DNA from: CAYLMG01 sp964493425
GTDB lineage: Bacteria > Planctomycetota > Phycisphaerae > Sedimentisphaerales > Anaerobacaceae
Length of the DNA stretch: 64,000 nt
NCBI GenBank assembly: GCA_964493425.1
Contig: CAZBMW010000010.1
Span: 31,762-95,761, forward strand
Direction of reading: 5' to 3'
Below, piece after piece: positions 25,564 through 34,134 of the stretch. A program made the translations under genes and the position numbers. A model generated the notes under the pieces. The model did not search any database. It saw nothing but the letters and a program-made list of their open reading frames with translations, and was not told the DNA's origin. Position 1 is the stretch's first letter. Every line of letters begins with the position of its first letter.

Positions 25564-28167
25564 CTATGATGCTTTTTCCCAGAGGATTAATCCCAATTCA
25601 TTAGGATCGACGAGGTCCTCGTGTTTCGGAACAATTCTGACGGCAAATCCTTGACGCCCGGATTGTTCACAGGTCATAGAACCGGAAAACCAGTGCTCAC
25701 CATCCTGGTCGACGCTTTTTTGGTAATCCATTTTCATAGACGTTCCATTTATGATATTTCCCCAGACGTCAACGGGGCCGTGATAAAGTTCAACAGAGAT
25801 TTCATCCGGTTTTATGGCTCCAAGCTTAACTAAAGCCGTAACTTCCAGTTTAGCCCCAACTTTTAATTGCGACTGTTCCAGTTTGAACGGTTCCTGCAAC
25901 TGGCCGTTCTTAATATTGCTTTGTACATCCTTAATAGACAACTCAGGCCAGGCTGATTGTATTTTAGCCTTCCATTCTGAAAAAGCTTTTGCCCGACTCA
26001 TAGCCTCGTCGGTTAAATATCGAAATCTGGTTGCCGCCGGATTATAAAATTTCTGAGTATAATCGGCTACCATCCTATGCGTATTAAAATTCGGGGTTAT
26101 CCACCTAATTGACTCTTTAACCCTGCTAATCCAGGCCCGCGGCAGGCCGTCCGCACAGCGTGTATAAAACAATGGGACAATTTCCTTTTCGAGAATATTA
26201 TACATAGCTTTCGATTCAACATTATCCTGGTAAGAATGGTCTTGATAAACTTCTCCGGCGCCGATTGACCAGCCGCCCTCAGGCCTGTATCCTTCACACC
26301 ACCATCCATCTAAAGTGCTCATATTCAAAGCACCATTAAGGGAGGCTTTCATTCCACTCGTACCGCTTGCTTCCATCGTCGGTCTTGGTGTATTAAGCCA
26401 GACATCCACACCACGCATAAGATATCTGGCTACATTAATATCATAATCCTCCAAAAATACTACTCGGCGTCTGACATTATATTGATTTGCAAAGTGAATA
26501 AGCTGTCTTATAATTTCCTTGCCCTGGCTATCCTTCGGATGTGCTTTGCCCGCTAAAATGATTTGGACCGGCCTTTCAGGGTCTGTGAGAAGCTTAACGA
26601 GCCTGGTAGGGTCCTTAAAGAGCAAGTTACCTCTTTTATAAGGCGTAAACCTCCTGGCAAATCCGATTGTCAAAGCTTCCGGGTTGAGAACTTCATCCGC
26701 CCAGTTTAATTCGGTATGATATGTGCCTCTACGCTGCATTTGGGCTTTGAGCCGCGTTCTTGAAAATGCCACGAGGCTTTCCCGGTTACGCTGATGAATG
26801 CGCCAGAACTCCTCATCAGGAATCTGGTCGATAGTTTCCCAGCTAATACCGTCAATAAGCTCATCGGCCCAATTGGTTCCAATATATCTTTCATACAATA
26901 AGTTCATTTCTTCAGAAATCCAGCTTTTGATATGCACTCCATTTGTGATTGAAGTTATGGGGACTTCATCTTCAGGCACATCCTGCCATAAAATCGACCA
27001 CATTTTCCTTGAGACCTGACCGTGCTTGACACTGACGCCATTTTTGTATGAGCTGAGCCTTAGGGCAAGCACAGGCATTTTGAAAGGTTCTTTATTGTCC
27101 TTTGGAACAATCTTACCAAGAGCTAAAAACTGCTCTTTATTTATACCGAGCTTCGTATAATAATCGGCAAAATATTTATCCACCATTTCGAGCGGAAATT
27201 CGTCATTCCCGGCTTTTATAGGTGTATGTATCGTAAAAACATTTCCTGCCTTTGTGGCTTCGAGAGCCTGTTCAAAACCTATATTCGCTTTATTTTTTAA
27301 TCGCAGTATTCGTTCCAGGCCCATAAAGGCGGCATGACCCTCATTCATATGACAAACGGCTGGCTCAATACCCATAGCCGACAAAGCCCTCATCCCGCCT
27401 ATTCCGAGCATAATCTCCTGGCGGATTCTCATTTCGAGGTCTCCGCCGTAAAGACTGGCGGTAATCATTCTGTCTTCGGGGCTGTTTTCCGAAATATTGG
27501 TATCCAGTAAATAAAGCTTGACTCTTCCGACATTGACAGACCATATCTGGGCCTGCACTATTCCTTTCGGATATTCGACGCCGATTTTTAACGGCTGGCC
27601 GTCGGATTGTAGAACAATTTCAACAGGCATATTATAAAAGTCATTTTCGCTGTACACTTCCTGCTGCCACCCATCGACGTTCAGATACTGGCGAAAATAG
27701 CCTTTCTGATATAAAAGCCCAATTCCTACCAAAGGTACACCCATATCCGAAACGCTCTTTAAGTGGTCACCAGCCAGGATACCCAGTCCTCCCGAATAAA
27801 TCGGCAAACATTCATGAATACCAAACTCGGCGCTAAAATATGCTATTAACGATTTATTGGAATCAGAGCTGATTTTGTCAAACCAGGTGGGACTTTCAAG
27901 ATATGTTCTTAGCTTTTCTGCAGCTCGCTTTAGCTCGCTTACAAAACCGCGATTCTGAGCAAGTTCATCCAGCCTTTTCTGTGAAACTCCGCCGAGCAGC
28001 TTGACAGGGTTGTGAGACCACGCTCTCCACAACTTACTGTCAATCCTTTTGAAAAGCTGCACAAATTCGAGATTCCAGCACCAGAACATATTTCTAGCGA
28101 TAAAATCCAGGTCCTTCAAAGACTCCGGCAGCGCCGGCAATACAGTAAAAGCGTGCACACCAAGCAT
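25564..28167 (-). CDS. glgP: Alpha-glucan (glycogen/maltodextrin) phosphorylase, GT35
   Basis: An 867-aa phosphorylase that releases glucose 1-phosphate from alpha-1,4-glucans. The N-terminal S-A-E-F-G-I-H-E-C-L-P-I-Y-S-G-G-L-G-I-L-A-G-D-H segment and the PLP-lysine motif G-T-S-G-M-K-A-S-L-N-G are those of the archaeal/bacterial alpha-glucan phosphorylase type. A C-terminal extension (about 740-867) resembles the DUF3417-like beta domain seen in this subgroup. ATG 28167 has GAGGT 6 nt upstream. The gene lies about 300 bp downstream of a putative small RNA terminator and shares the glycogen theme with the debranching enzyme at 61.8 kb. Confidence 0.9.
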   Translation of the reverse strand: MLGVHAFTVLPALPESLKDLDFIARNMFWCWNLEFVQLFKRIDSKLWRAWSHNPVKLLGGVSQKRLDELAQNRGFVSELKRAAEKLRTYLESPTWFDKISSDSNKSLIAYFSAEFGIHECLPIYSGGLGILAGDHLKSVSDMGVPLVGIGLLYQKGYFRQYLNVDGWQQEVYSENDFYNMPVEIVLQSDGQPLKIGVEYPKGIVQAQIWSVNVGRVKLYLLDTNISENSPEDRMITASLYGGDLEMRIRQEIMLGIGGMRALSAMGIEPAVCHMNEGHAAFMGLERILRLKNKANIGFEQALEATKAGNVFTIHTPIKAGNDEFPLEMVDKYFADYYTKLGINKEQFLALGKIVPKDNKEPFKMPVLALRLSSYKNGVSVKHGQVSRKMWSILWQDVPEDEVPITSITNGVHIKSWISEEMNLLYERYIGTNWADELIDGISWETIDQIPDEEFWRIHQRNRESLVAFSRTRLKAQMQRRGTYHTELNWADEVLNPEALTIGFARRFTPYKRGNLLFKDPTRLVKLLTDPERPVQIILAGKAHPKDSQGKEIIRQLIHFANQYNVRRRVVFLEDYDINVARYLMRGVDVWLNTPRPTMEASGTSGMKASLNGALNMSTLDGWWCEGYRPEGGWSIGAGEVYQDHSYQDNVESKAMYNILEKEIVPLFYTRCADGLPRAWISRVKESIRWITPNFNTHRMVADYTQKFYNPAATRFRYLTDEAMSRAKAFSEWKAKIQSAWPELSIKDVQSNIKNGQLQEPFKLEQSQLKVGAKLEVTALVKLGAIKPDEISVELYHGPVDVWGNIINGTSMKMDYQKSVDQDGEHWFSGSMTCEQSGRQGFAVRIVPKHEDLVDPNELGLILWEKAS

Positions 28168-28472
28168 AATTACCTCTTTATAAATCCTTTTATCACAAAG
28201 ACTAAGAACACTTTTTTAAACTCGTAAAAAGCCTTTTACTCTCCTTTATTTAATCGTCAAACCGAACCTCTGCCTTAATCCGAAAAGCTGACAAACAACC
28301 TTTTGAAATGTCACCAAAGTCCGATATTTATAATAATTCCGTTAAAAAACTAAAATTTACCTTAAGAATTATCCGGCTTACAAATCAGGATATTTAACGA
28401 CGGTTCGTTCTGTTTGAGGTAGAAAGAAGGCGATTATCAAAGAAAACCAGCGGTTAATCTATAGCGCAAAAC
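28168..28472. other. Leader region of glgP
   Basis: 305 bp without a gene between the small-RNA terminator and glgP. It is A+T rich. Leftward, a weak pair TTTTAG / TATAAA with 17-bp spacing lies about 130 bp before the ATG, but it is not convincing. No further strong hairpin was seen. Confidence 0.3.
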
Positions 28473-28498
28473 AAAAGGCCTGTATATACAGGCCTTTT
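28473..28498. terminator. Perfect palindromic intrinsic terminator
   Basis: The arms AAAAGGCCTGTA (28473-28484) and its exact complement up to 28498 form a gapless palindrome with a TATA-centred loop. Leftward it is followed by TTTTGTTTTG, rightward by TTTTATTG. Leftward it ends the putative small RNA that starts at about 28708. Confidence 0.75.
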
Positions 28499-28708
28499 AT
28501 TGACAGCAAGGTTTTCCTCCGCACGTGCCGTAAGAAAGAATCTTGAATAAACCCAGTATTTCAAAGTGGGTAATCGTTACTTGTGACCGAAAGTCCCATC
28601 AAAGCAGGCGTTTCCGATACCTCAAGGTCCGACTTCCCTGAACATGGGTATATCGGTTTTTTCAAAAAATACTTCCTCTACGAACACAGCAGGGGTCAAC
28701 CTGCAACA
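28499..28708 (-). ncRNA. Putative structured small RNA (6S-like layout, identity unknown)
   Basis: A transcript from the promoter at 28715-28743 would begin near 28708 and end at the terminator 28473-28498, about 235 nt in all. The two ends are complementary. GCAGGTT (28704-28698) pairs with AACCTTGC (28513-28506) with one bulge, and the pairing continues with CCCCTGC against GCGGAGG. Inside are at least two more hairpins: CCGATA/TATCGG, enclosing TCAGGG/CCTTGA, and ACCCA/TGGGT. A paired-ends RNA of this size with its own promoter and terminator resembles 6S RNA in layout, but I cannot match the 6S consensus with confidence. It could also be a riboswitch-like leader of glgP. No long open frame occupies this strand. 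Confidence 0.55.
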
Positions 28709-28714
28709 TTACCT

Positions 28715-28743
28715 ATATTAACAAAATACCAAAAGAATTTCAA
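28715..28743 (-). promoter_or_regulatory. Promoter of the putative small RNA
   Basis: Read leftward, TTGAAA (28743-28738) and TAATAT (28720-28715) are separated by exactly 17 bp. The predicted start, 6-8 nt on, falls at the first bases of the closing stem of the RNA, which strengthens both calls. Confidence 0.65.
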
Positions 28744-28810
28744 GTTAAATTTTCTTTAAATACACAACAGCTTCGATTTTTTAGAAAAAACAATTCGCTA
28801 ACACTATATC

Positions 28811-28830
28811 GGCCTTAAAAAGGCCTTTTT
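28811..28830 (+). terminator. Hairpin with T-tract
   Basis: GGCCTT (28811-28816), a short AAA loop, AAGGCC (28820-28825), then five Ts on the + strand. It is also a possible leftward hairpin downstream of the AAA ATPase, but without a T-run in that direction. No gene to its left on the + strand obviously needs it. Confidence 0.4.
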
Positions 28831-28921
28831 AATAATAGATTTTTAATTTTGCACCCGAATAAAATACGTAATTTGAAAACCGCAGGCTTTTTAATTTAAA
28901 AAAGTTCCTGTTAAAAACTTA

Positions 28922-30415
28922 TCAATCAGCCGGCAGGCACCTTCCCTCAGCCCAGGCAAGAAGGGATTTGACCTTCTCTGCCATTGTCCTTGATAAAGGC
29001 GGTGAATTCTTTAAGGCAAGGAGGATTTCTTCAGTATTAAGCTCAGTCTTGCTCGAAAATGCCTGATAAAGAGCTGATAGAACCGCCTGTTCGATTTCAG
29101 AACCGCTATAACCTTCCGAAACATCAGCTAGCTTATCAAGGTCAAACTTTTTGGGGTCATGGTTACGTTTTCTGAGATGAATCTCGAAAATCTCGCTCCT
29201 CACATCTTTTTTGGGCAGGTCGATAAAAAATATTTCATCGAAGCGACCCTTACGCAAAAGTTCCGGCGGCAGGGCCTCTATATCATTAGCCGTAGCAACT
29301 ACGAAGACAGGCTGTTCATGCTCCTGCAGCCAGGTAAGAAGGGTTCCAAACATTCTTTGAGACAATCCTCCATCAGCACTCCTGCTGGCTGCCGAAGCAA
29401 AAGCTTTTTCTATTTCATCAATCCATAAAACCACAGGAGCCATCATCTCCGTCTGCTTGAGAGCCTCGCGAAGGTTACGCTCCGACTCACCTATGTAACT
29501 TGCATACAAAGCCCCGGGGTCCATCCTTAATAAAGGCTGATGCCACGCAGTTGCAATTGCTTTTGCGCACAGGCTTTTTCCCGCTCCCTGAACGCCGAGC
29601 ATAAGAAGCCCGCGAGGAGCCATGATCCCGAATTGCTCAGCCTGCGAAGTGAACGCAGCTTTACGCAGCTCAAGCCACTGTTTCAAACGCCCCAATCCCC
29701 CTATCTCGCTCAAATCAACAGGTGTCTTAATGTACTCGAGAAGACCACCGTGCTGAATAATTCTTCTCTTGCTCGCAAGAACCACATTAATATCATCGTC
29801 GTCAAATCGCTGGTTATCAGCTATAGTATCACTGATAATCTGTTCAGCCTGCCTCCGGTTCAGGCCTCGCAGGTTCTTAATGATTATATCCAAACCCTTT
29901 CGCGTTATGCCGATTTCAATAGGCTTTTTCTGATGCAATCTCTGCAGGGTTTCGCGTATGATATCCTCAAGCTCTTTTTCATCAGGATAAGAGATTTCAA
30001 ACAGATGAGTATAAGATTTAATTACATCAGGCAGTTTACCACTACTGTCAATCATTACAATAGTGCTCGAAATCTTACCGAAGCGGTTAATCATATCCCG
30101 AAGAATTCGCAGAGGTCTTCCTGCCTTAATATGTTCGGCTATATCAAGAGTAACACATATCGAGCCCGGTTTTGAACCCGCGAGGTTTGACAAACCTGCC
30201 TCCGGTTTCAAGGTGTCCGGCAAAGGTGGCCCATCTTCGAGCAGGCACAATCCCTCCCTGACACCTTCGGAAACCGACCATATCCATAAATCACGGCCGA
30301 ACTTTCTCGCCGCCTTTCTGATAATATCAAGCGCGTACTGTTCCTCATCCGTAACAATCGATATGCAGCTGTATCCGCCAGCGATAAGTTTTTCGAATCG
30401 CTCGTAATCGTTCAT
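28922..30415 (-). CDS. AAA ATPase, Ycf46-like
   Basis: A 497-aa protein. Its poorly conserved N-terminal half (about 1-230) resembles the inactive first half of Ycf46-type proteins. A complete AAA module follows: Walker A G-V-Q-G-A-G-K-S-L near 265-275, Walker B V-V-L-W-I-D-E-I-E-K, arginine finger in R-K-G-R-F-D-E, then the lid domain. Ycf46 is a widespread cyanobacterial and chloroplast-encoded AAA protein of incompletely known role, linked to inorganic carbon responses. Here it lies 39 bp downstream of pheT on the same strand, with no functional clue from neighbours. Confidence 0.85.
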   Translation of the reverse strand: MNDYERFEKLIAGGYSCISIVTDEEQYALDIIRKAARKFGRDLWIWSVSEGVREGLCLLEDGPPLPDTLKPEAGLSNLAGSKPGSICVTLDIAEHIKAGRPLRILRDMINRFGKISSTIVMIDSSGKLPDVIKSYTHLFEISYPDEKELEDIIRETLQRLHQKKPIEIGITRKGLDIIIKNLRGLNRRQAEQIISDTIADNQRFDDDDINVVLASKRRIIQHGGLLEYIKTPVDLSEIGGLGRLKQWLELRKAAFTSQAEQFGIMAPRGLLMLGVQGAGKSLCAKAIATAWHQPLLRMDPGALYASYIGESERNLREALKQTEMMAPVVLWIDEIEKAFASAASRSADGGLSQRMFGTLLTWLQEHEQPVFVVATANDIEALPPELLRKGRFDEIFFIDLPKKDVRSEIFEIHLRKRNHDPKKFDLDKLADVSEGYSGSEIEQAVLSALYQAFSSKTELNTEEILLALKNSPPLSRTMAEKVKSLLAWAEGRCLPAD

Positions 30416-30454
30416 CTCGCACCGCCAAAAATATGACTAAATCCAGATTTGAAA

Positions 30455-32467
30455 TCAAGCTGTCCGCAACTCAGCTCTGGTAGCTTTTTTCAACTCCGCA
30501 ACTATATCATTCTGGAAACCATCAACAGTCTCGTGCGTCAGGGTGCCCTGCTCATCCCTGAACCGCAGGGTGAAAGTAACACTTTTCTTCCCACCCGGAA
30601 TACTTCTACCTCGATATATTCCAACAAATATGACCTCTTCCAGCTCAGCAGGAGCGGCCCTTTCTATTGTACTCGCGATATCAGCCCAGATGACCTCTTC
30701 ATCAATTACAAGCGACAAATCACGCTCTATAGCAGGAAATTTAGGTATCGGGGCAAATTTTACTGCCTCACTCTGCAAAGCTTCAAGCTCTTGTAAATCC
30801 AACTCTGCTGCACAAATCTGCACATCTGTAAAGTCAAATTTATCCTTTACCTTGTCCGAAACGACACCTGCGTTCCCTATCGTCTTGCCGTTCACAGATA
30901 TCACGGTTGCCGCTTGAGCCCAGGCTAAATCTGCCTTTGTAAAAATAACCTCTGCATCCCTTTCAAGCACTTTTATTAGTCCATTAATTACACCTTTTAG
31001 CTCTCGAAATTCGCCGTCACAGGCCAGCGCCAGCTTCGTCTTCTCAACTGGCAATTCTCCCTTTACTCCTGGAACGAAAGTGTCAGCAATTTCAAATATT
31101 CTGCAGGGAGTATTTTTAACATTCAAATTGGTCTTAACAACACCCAGCAAAGACCCAATCAGGGTTTGTCTGAGCAGATTCACACTTTTGCGCGATTCAT
31201 CCCTGACAGCCAGGTGCCCGTCTTCGCGAGATACGCTGAAAAGCTCAGCTATATCATCTGCAACAAACGTTACACTAATCGTTTCGTAGTAACCACAGCC
31301 GTTAAGGTATTTACCAATAACTTCTCTCAGCTTTTGACGCCTATCAACGGGGGCAACCACGATATTTATTTTCTCTTCGGTCGGAAGCTTATTGTAGCCA
31401 TATAGCCGGGCAACCTCCTCAATCAAATCAGCCTCGCGATAAATATCCGCTCGCCAGGAAGGAACACTGCATTCTAAAAAATCATTTTTTCTTTCAGGAT
31501 TAAAATGCAATGCCGACAATATCCTCATCATATCATCAGCAGCTACTTCGATGCCAAGCAGCTTATTAACTCTGCTTGGCCGCAGTGACACTTTTTTTGG
31601 CTTACTCTTTTTAGGATAAACATCTACCACACCCTTTGCAACCTTGCCGCCTGCCGCCTGCACAATAAGCTGTGCCGTCCTCTTGGAGGCCCAGTCAACA
31701 TTCTCGATATCGACAATACGTTCAAACCTGAAAGCCGCCTCAGAAGGAAGACTAAGCCTTCTGCTTGTATTGCGAATCGTCACCGGGTCAAAGTATGCAT
31801 CTTCGAGCAGGATAGTATTAGTATCGGCTCCGACCTCAGTATATAAACCACCCATCACACCAGCCACGCCTACAGGCTCTTTAGCATCGGCAATAACAAG
31901 CATATCACTAGTAAGCTCGCATTTTGTTCCATCGATACTGACTATTGTCTCCCCGACCTTCGCTCTTCTCACTATTATTTTGCCCTCTTTAATCTTTCTA
32001 TAATCAAAGGCGTGCGGCGGCTGGCCTGTCTCCAGCATCGCATAGTTAGTCGCATCGACGACACTACTTACAGAACGCATACCGACTGCTTCAAGCCTTT
32101 TTCTCATCCAGTCCGGCGAAGGCCCGACCTTTACGCCCTCAATAATCCTTGCAGTATATCTGCCGCACAAATCAGCATCTTCAATTTTAACACTGACAAA
32201 CTCACTGGTCTCTTTTTGCAATTCCGCCAGCTCAACAGCCGGTATTTTCAGCTCTCTACCCGTCGCCGCAGCCAGCTCTCGCGCAATGCCTATATAGCTC
32301 AGACAGTCCCCCCGATTGCTTGTAACCTCAACATCGATTACAGAATCATCCCCCAAATGCTCAATCCCCTCACAGCCAAGCCCAATATCGCTGAGAATCT
32401 GTGCTATCTGCTCTGCAGATTCTGAAGCCTCGACATAATCTCTCAACCAGCTCAAAAGAATTTTCAT
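30455..32467 (-). CDS. pheT: Phenylalanyl-tRNA synthetase beta chain, short form
   Basis: PheT with PheS charges tRNA-Phe. I place the start at ATG 32467 because M-K-I-L-L-S-W-L-R-D-Y-V is the canonical N-terminus; an upstream in-frame Met adds 22 unlikely residues. Domains in order are the N-terminal fragment, B3/B4 editing-type region (about 90-260), B5, the core, and the C-terminal FDX-ACB anticodon domain (about 575-670). At about 670 aa it is shorter than the common 780-800 aa form. C-E-G-I-E runs directly into D-S-V-I-D-V-E-V-T-S-N-R, so the EMAP-like OB tRNA-binding insert is missing. pheS is not adjacent. Confidence 0.93.
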   Translation of the reverse strand: MKILLSWLRDYVEASESAEQIAQILSDIGLGCEGIEHLGDDSVIDVEVTSNRGDCLSYIGIARELAAATGRELKIPAVELAELQKETSEFVSVKIEDADLCGRYTARIIEGVKVGPSPDWMRKRLEAVGMRSVSSVVDATNYAMLETGQPPHAFDYRKIKEGKIIVRRAKVGETIVSIDGTKCELTSDMLVIADAKEPVGVAGVMGGLYTEVGADTNTILLEDAYFDPVTIRNTSRRLSLPSEAAFRFERIVDIENVDWASKRTAQLIVQAAGGKVAKGVVDVYPKKSKPKKVSLRPSRVNKLLGIEVAADDMMRILSALHFNPERKNDFLECSVPSWRADIYREADLIEEVARLYGYNKLPTEEKINIVVAPVDRRQKLREVIGKYLNGCGYYETISVTFVADDIAELFSVSREDGHLAVRDESRKSVNLLRQTLIGSLLGVVKTNLNVKNTPCRIFEIADTFVPGVKGELPVEKTKLALACDGEFRELKGVINGLIKVLERDAEVIFTKADLAWAQAATVISVNGKTIGNAGVVSDKVKDKFDFTDVQICAAELDLQELEALQSEAVKFAPIPKFPAIERDLSLVIDEEVIWADIASTIERAAPAELEEVIFVGIYRGRSIPGGKKSVTFTLRFRDEQGTLTHETVDGFQNDIVAELKKATRAELRTA

Positions 32468-32665
32468 AATAAAAACACCATAAAAACTAACTGAATTTGC
32501 CAATAGCATACTGCTGGGCTCTTTAGGTGTCAATAACCGATTTATAATACTATATTTACAGATGGAAATGGGAGGAACATAAAATATTCTAACAGCAAAT
32601 TTTGCTCTTCCGTATTTTCATATTTCGATTATAATATGACAAACCAATATTGAAGGGTATATATT

Positions 32666-33070
32666 ATGAGAAGAGCAAATTCATTTTGGCTATTAGCAGT
32701 CTCTCTGCTTACAAGTATTACGATGTCCGGCTGTGTAGAGCGCCAGCTTACAATAAACACAGTACCCTCTGGTGCGCTGGTAGAGCTTAATGATGAGCAA
32801 ATCGGCTTGTCCCCCGTTACAGTCAACTTTAACTGGTATGGTGACTATAATGTTACTATTCGCAAGGAGGGTTTTGAAACATTAAAAACACATCGCGAAC
32901 TAAAAGGCCCCTGGTATGATAAATTCCCCTTCGATTTCTTTGCTCAGGTTTTAAATCCCAAGAAAATTGTCGACAAATACGAATGGTCGTTCGAGCTTGA
33001 ACCTGAAAAGCAAGTCAACCGAGAACAGCTCCTCCAGGACGCCCAAAACTTAAAAGAGCATATGCAGTGA
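32666..33070 (+). CDS. PEGA-domain lipoprotein
   Basis: A 134-aa lipoprotein. The signal peptide ends in a lipobox T-M-S-G-C, with Cys22 the likely lipidated residue. The mature N-terminus carries a PEGA-type repeat (about 26-70: V-P-S-G-A-L-V-E-L-N-D-E-Q-I-G-L-S-P-V-T-V), a small beta domain often found on cell-surface proteins. The C-terminal third is charged and contains no known motif. ATG 32666 has AAGGG about 9 nt upstream. A TATAAT at 32630-32635 may be its -10, though no good -35 precedes it. Confidence 0.75.
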   Translation: MRRANSFWLLAVSLLTSITMSGCVERQLTINTVPSGALVELNDEQIGLSPVTVNFNWYGDYNVTIRKEGFETLKTHRELKGPWYDKFPFDFFAQVLNPKKIVDKYEWSFELEPEKQVNREQLLQDAQNLKEHMQ

Positions 33071-33132
33071 TGAAAGCTTAAAAAAATCGCAAAGTAAAAC
33101 GATTCGAACCTGCTTTTTAATCCAACTGCGTT

Positions 33133-34071
33133 TCACAAAAGATTTTTGTGATACCAGTCTATGGCTAATTGCAGGCCCTGTTCGAATGACACCTTTGGTC
33201 TGTAGCCGATAAGCCTCTCGGCTGCGGTGATATCAGCCAGTGAATGCTTTACATCCCCTGGCCGCGGGTCGGTGTATTCAGGTTTAACATTCTTACCTAC
33301 AAGATTGTTTATCATATCAATAATTTCGTTAACGGTCACAGCCTTCCCACAGGCGATATTTATTACCTCGCCGCTTGTTTTCTTCGCCCTTGCGGCGAGC
33401 AGATTAGCATCAACCACGTTATCAACATAAGTAAAGTCACGGCTTTGCTCACCGTCGCCATATATTGTTGGCGGCTTATTTTTCAGAATCGCTGTTACAA
33501 AGGCGGGTATTGCTGCTGCATACTGGCTGGTTGGGTCCTGATGCGGCCCGAAAACGTTAAAATAACGCAGCGATATGGTCTCAAGGCCAAAGACGGTGTA
33601 AAATACCTTACAGTAATATTCACCTGCAAGCTTGGAAGCCGCATAAGGCGATAACGGTTCCGGCCGCATTGTTTCAACCTTCGGCAAAACAGGCGTATCG
33701 CCATAAGCTGAAGAGCTGCTCGCATAAACAAAACGCTTCACTCCGGCATCACGCGCTGCCAACAGTACGGCGAATGTCGCATCCAGACAATGTCTGTGAG
33801 TAGCTGCAGGATTATTTACGCTTTTGGGAACCGAAGGAAGTGCTCCCTGATGCAAAACAACACCAATATCCTTCATCGCTTCACGGGCGGCCCTCCCATC
33901 GCCCATATCCGCTTCTATGAATTCAATTCTATCAATTACTGAGGCTAGATTGCCTTTCTTGCCCGTTAGCAGATTATCAATTACCCTGACAAAGCAGCCT
34001 TCTTCAACAAGTTTTATACATATATTAGAACCAATGAAACCGGCTCCGCCGGTGACCAAAAATCTTTCCAT
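33133..34071 (-). CDS. NAD-dependent sugar-nucleotide epimerase (UDP-GlcNAc/UDP-glucose 4-epimerase type)
   Basis: A 312-aa extended short-chain dehydrogenase. The NAD-binding T-G-G-A-G-F-I-G is at the N-terminus, the catalytic Ser/Tyr/Lys lie in S-S-S-S-A-Y-G and Y-A-A-S-K, and the UDP-binding R-Y-F-N-V-F-G-P and G-D-G-E-Q-S-R-D-F motifs are present. The H-Q-G-A-L-P-S-V-P-K-S-V and D-P-R-P-G-D-V segments resemble WbpP/GalE-like UDP-GlcNAc 4-epimerases. The start is ATG 34071 with AAAGGA upstream. It is the last gene of the exopolysaccharide operon, so it probably supplies a sugar nucleotide for that polymer. The exact substrate is not certain. Confidence 0.88.
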   Translation of the reverse strand: MERFLVTGGAGFIGSNICIKLVEEGCFVRVIDNLLTGKKGNLASVIDRIEFIEADMGDGRAAREAMKDIGVVLHQGALPSVPKSVNNPAATHRHCLDATFAVLLAARDAGVKRFVYASSSSAYGDTPVLPKVETMRPEPLSPYAASKLAGEYYCKVFYTVFGLETISLRYFNVFGPHQDPTSQYAAAIPAFVTAILKNKPPTIYGDGEQSRDFTYVDNVVDANLLAARAKKTSGEVINIACGKAVTVNEIIDMINNLVGKNVKPEYTDPRPGDVKHSLADITAAERLIGYRPKVSFEQGLQLAIDWYHKNLL

Positions 34072-34134
34072 CAAAAAATCCTTTAGAAGCAGCGAATTTG
34101 AAGCAAATTATACAGTCCAACCAGACGACGAGCT

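Noticed and set aside
28473..28708. RNase P, SRP or tmRNA identity for the small RNA
   Set aside because: The length and the conserved core motifs of those RNAs (for example GAGGAAAGTCC or the GGAA/AGCAG SRP loop) were not found.
33080..33132. A tRNA T-loop-like string (GGTTCGAATC read leftward) near the end of the epimerase gene
   Set aside because: No acceptor, D or anticodon stems can be built around it and the adjacent bases do not pair as a T-stem.
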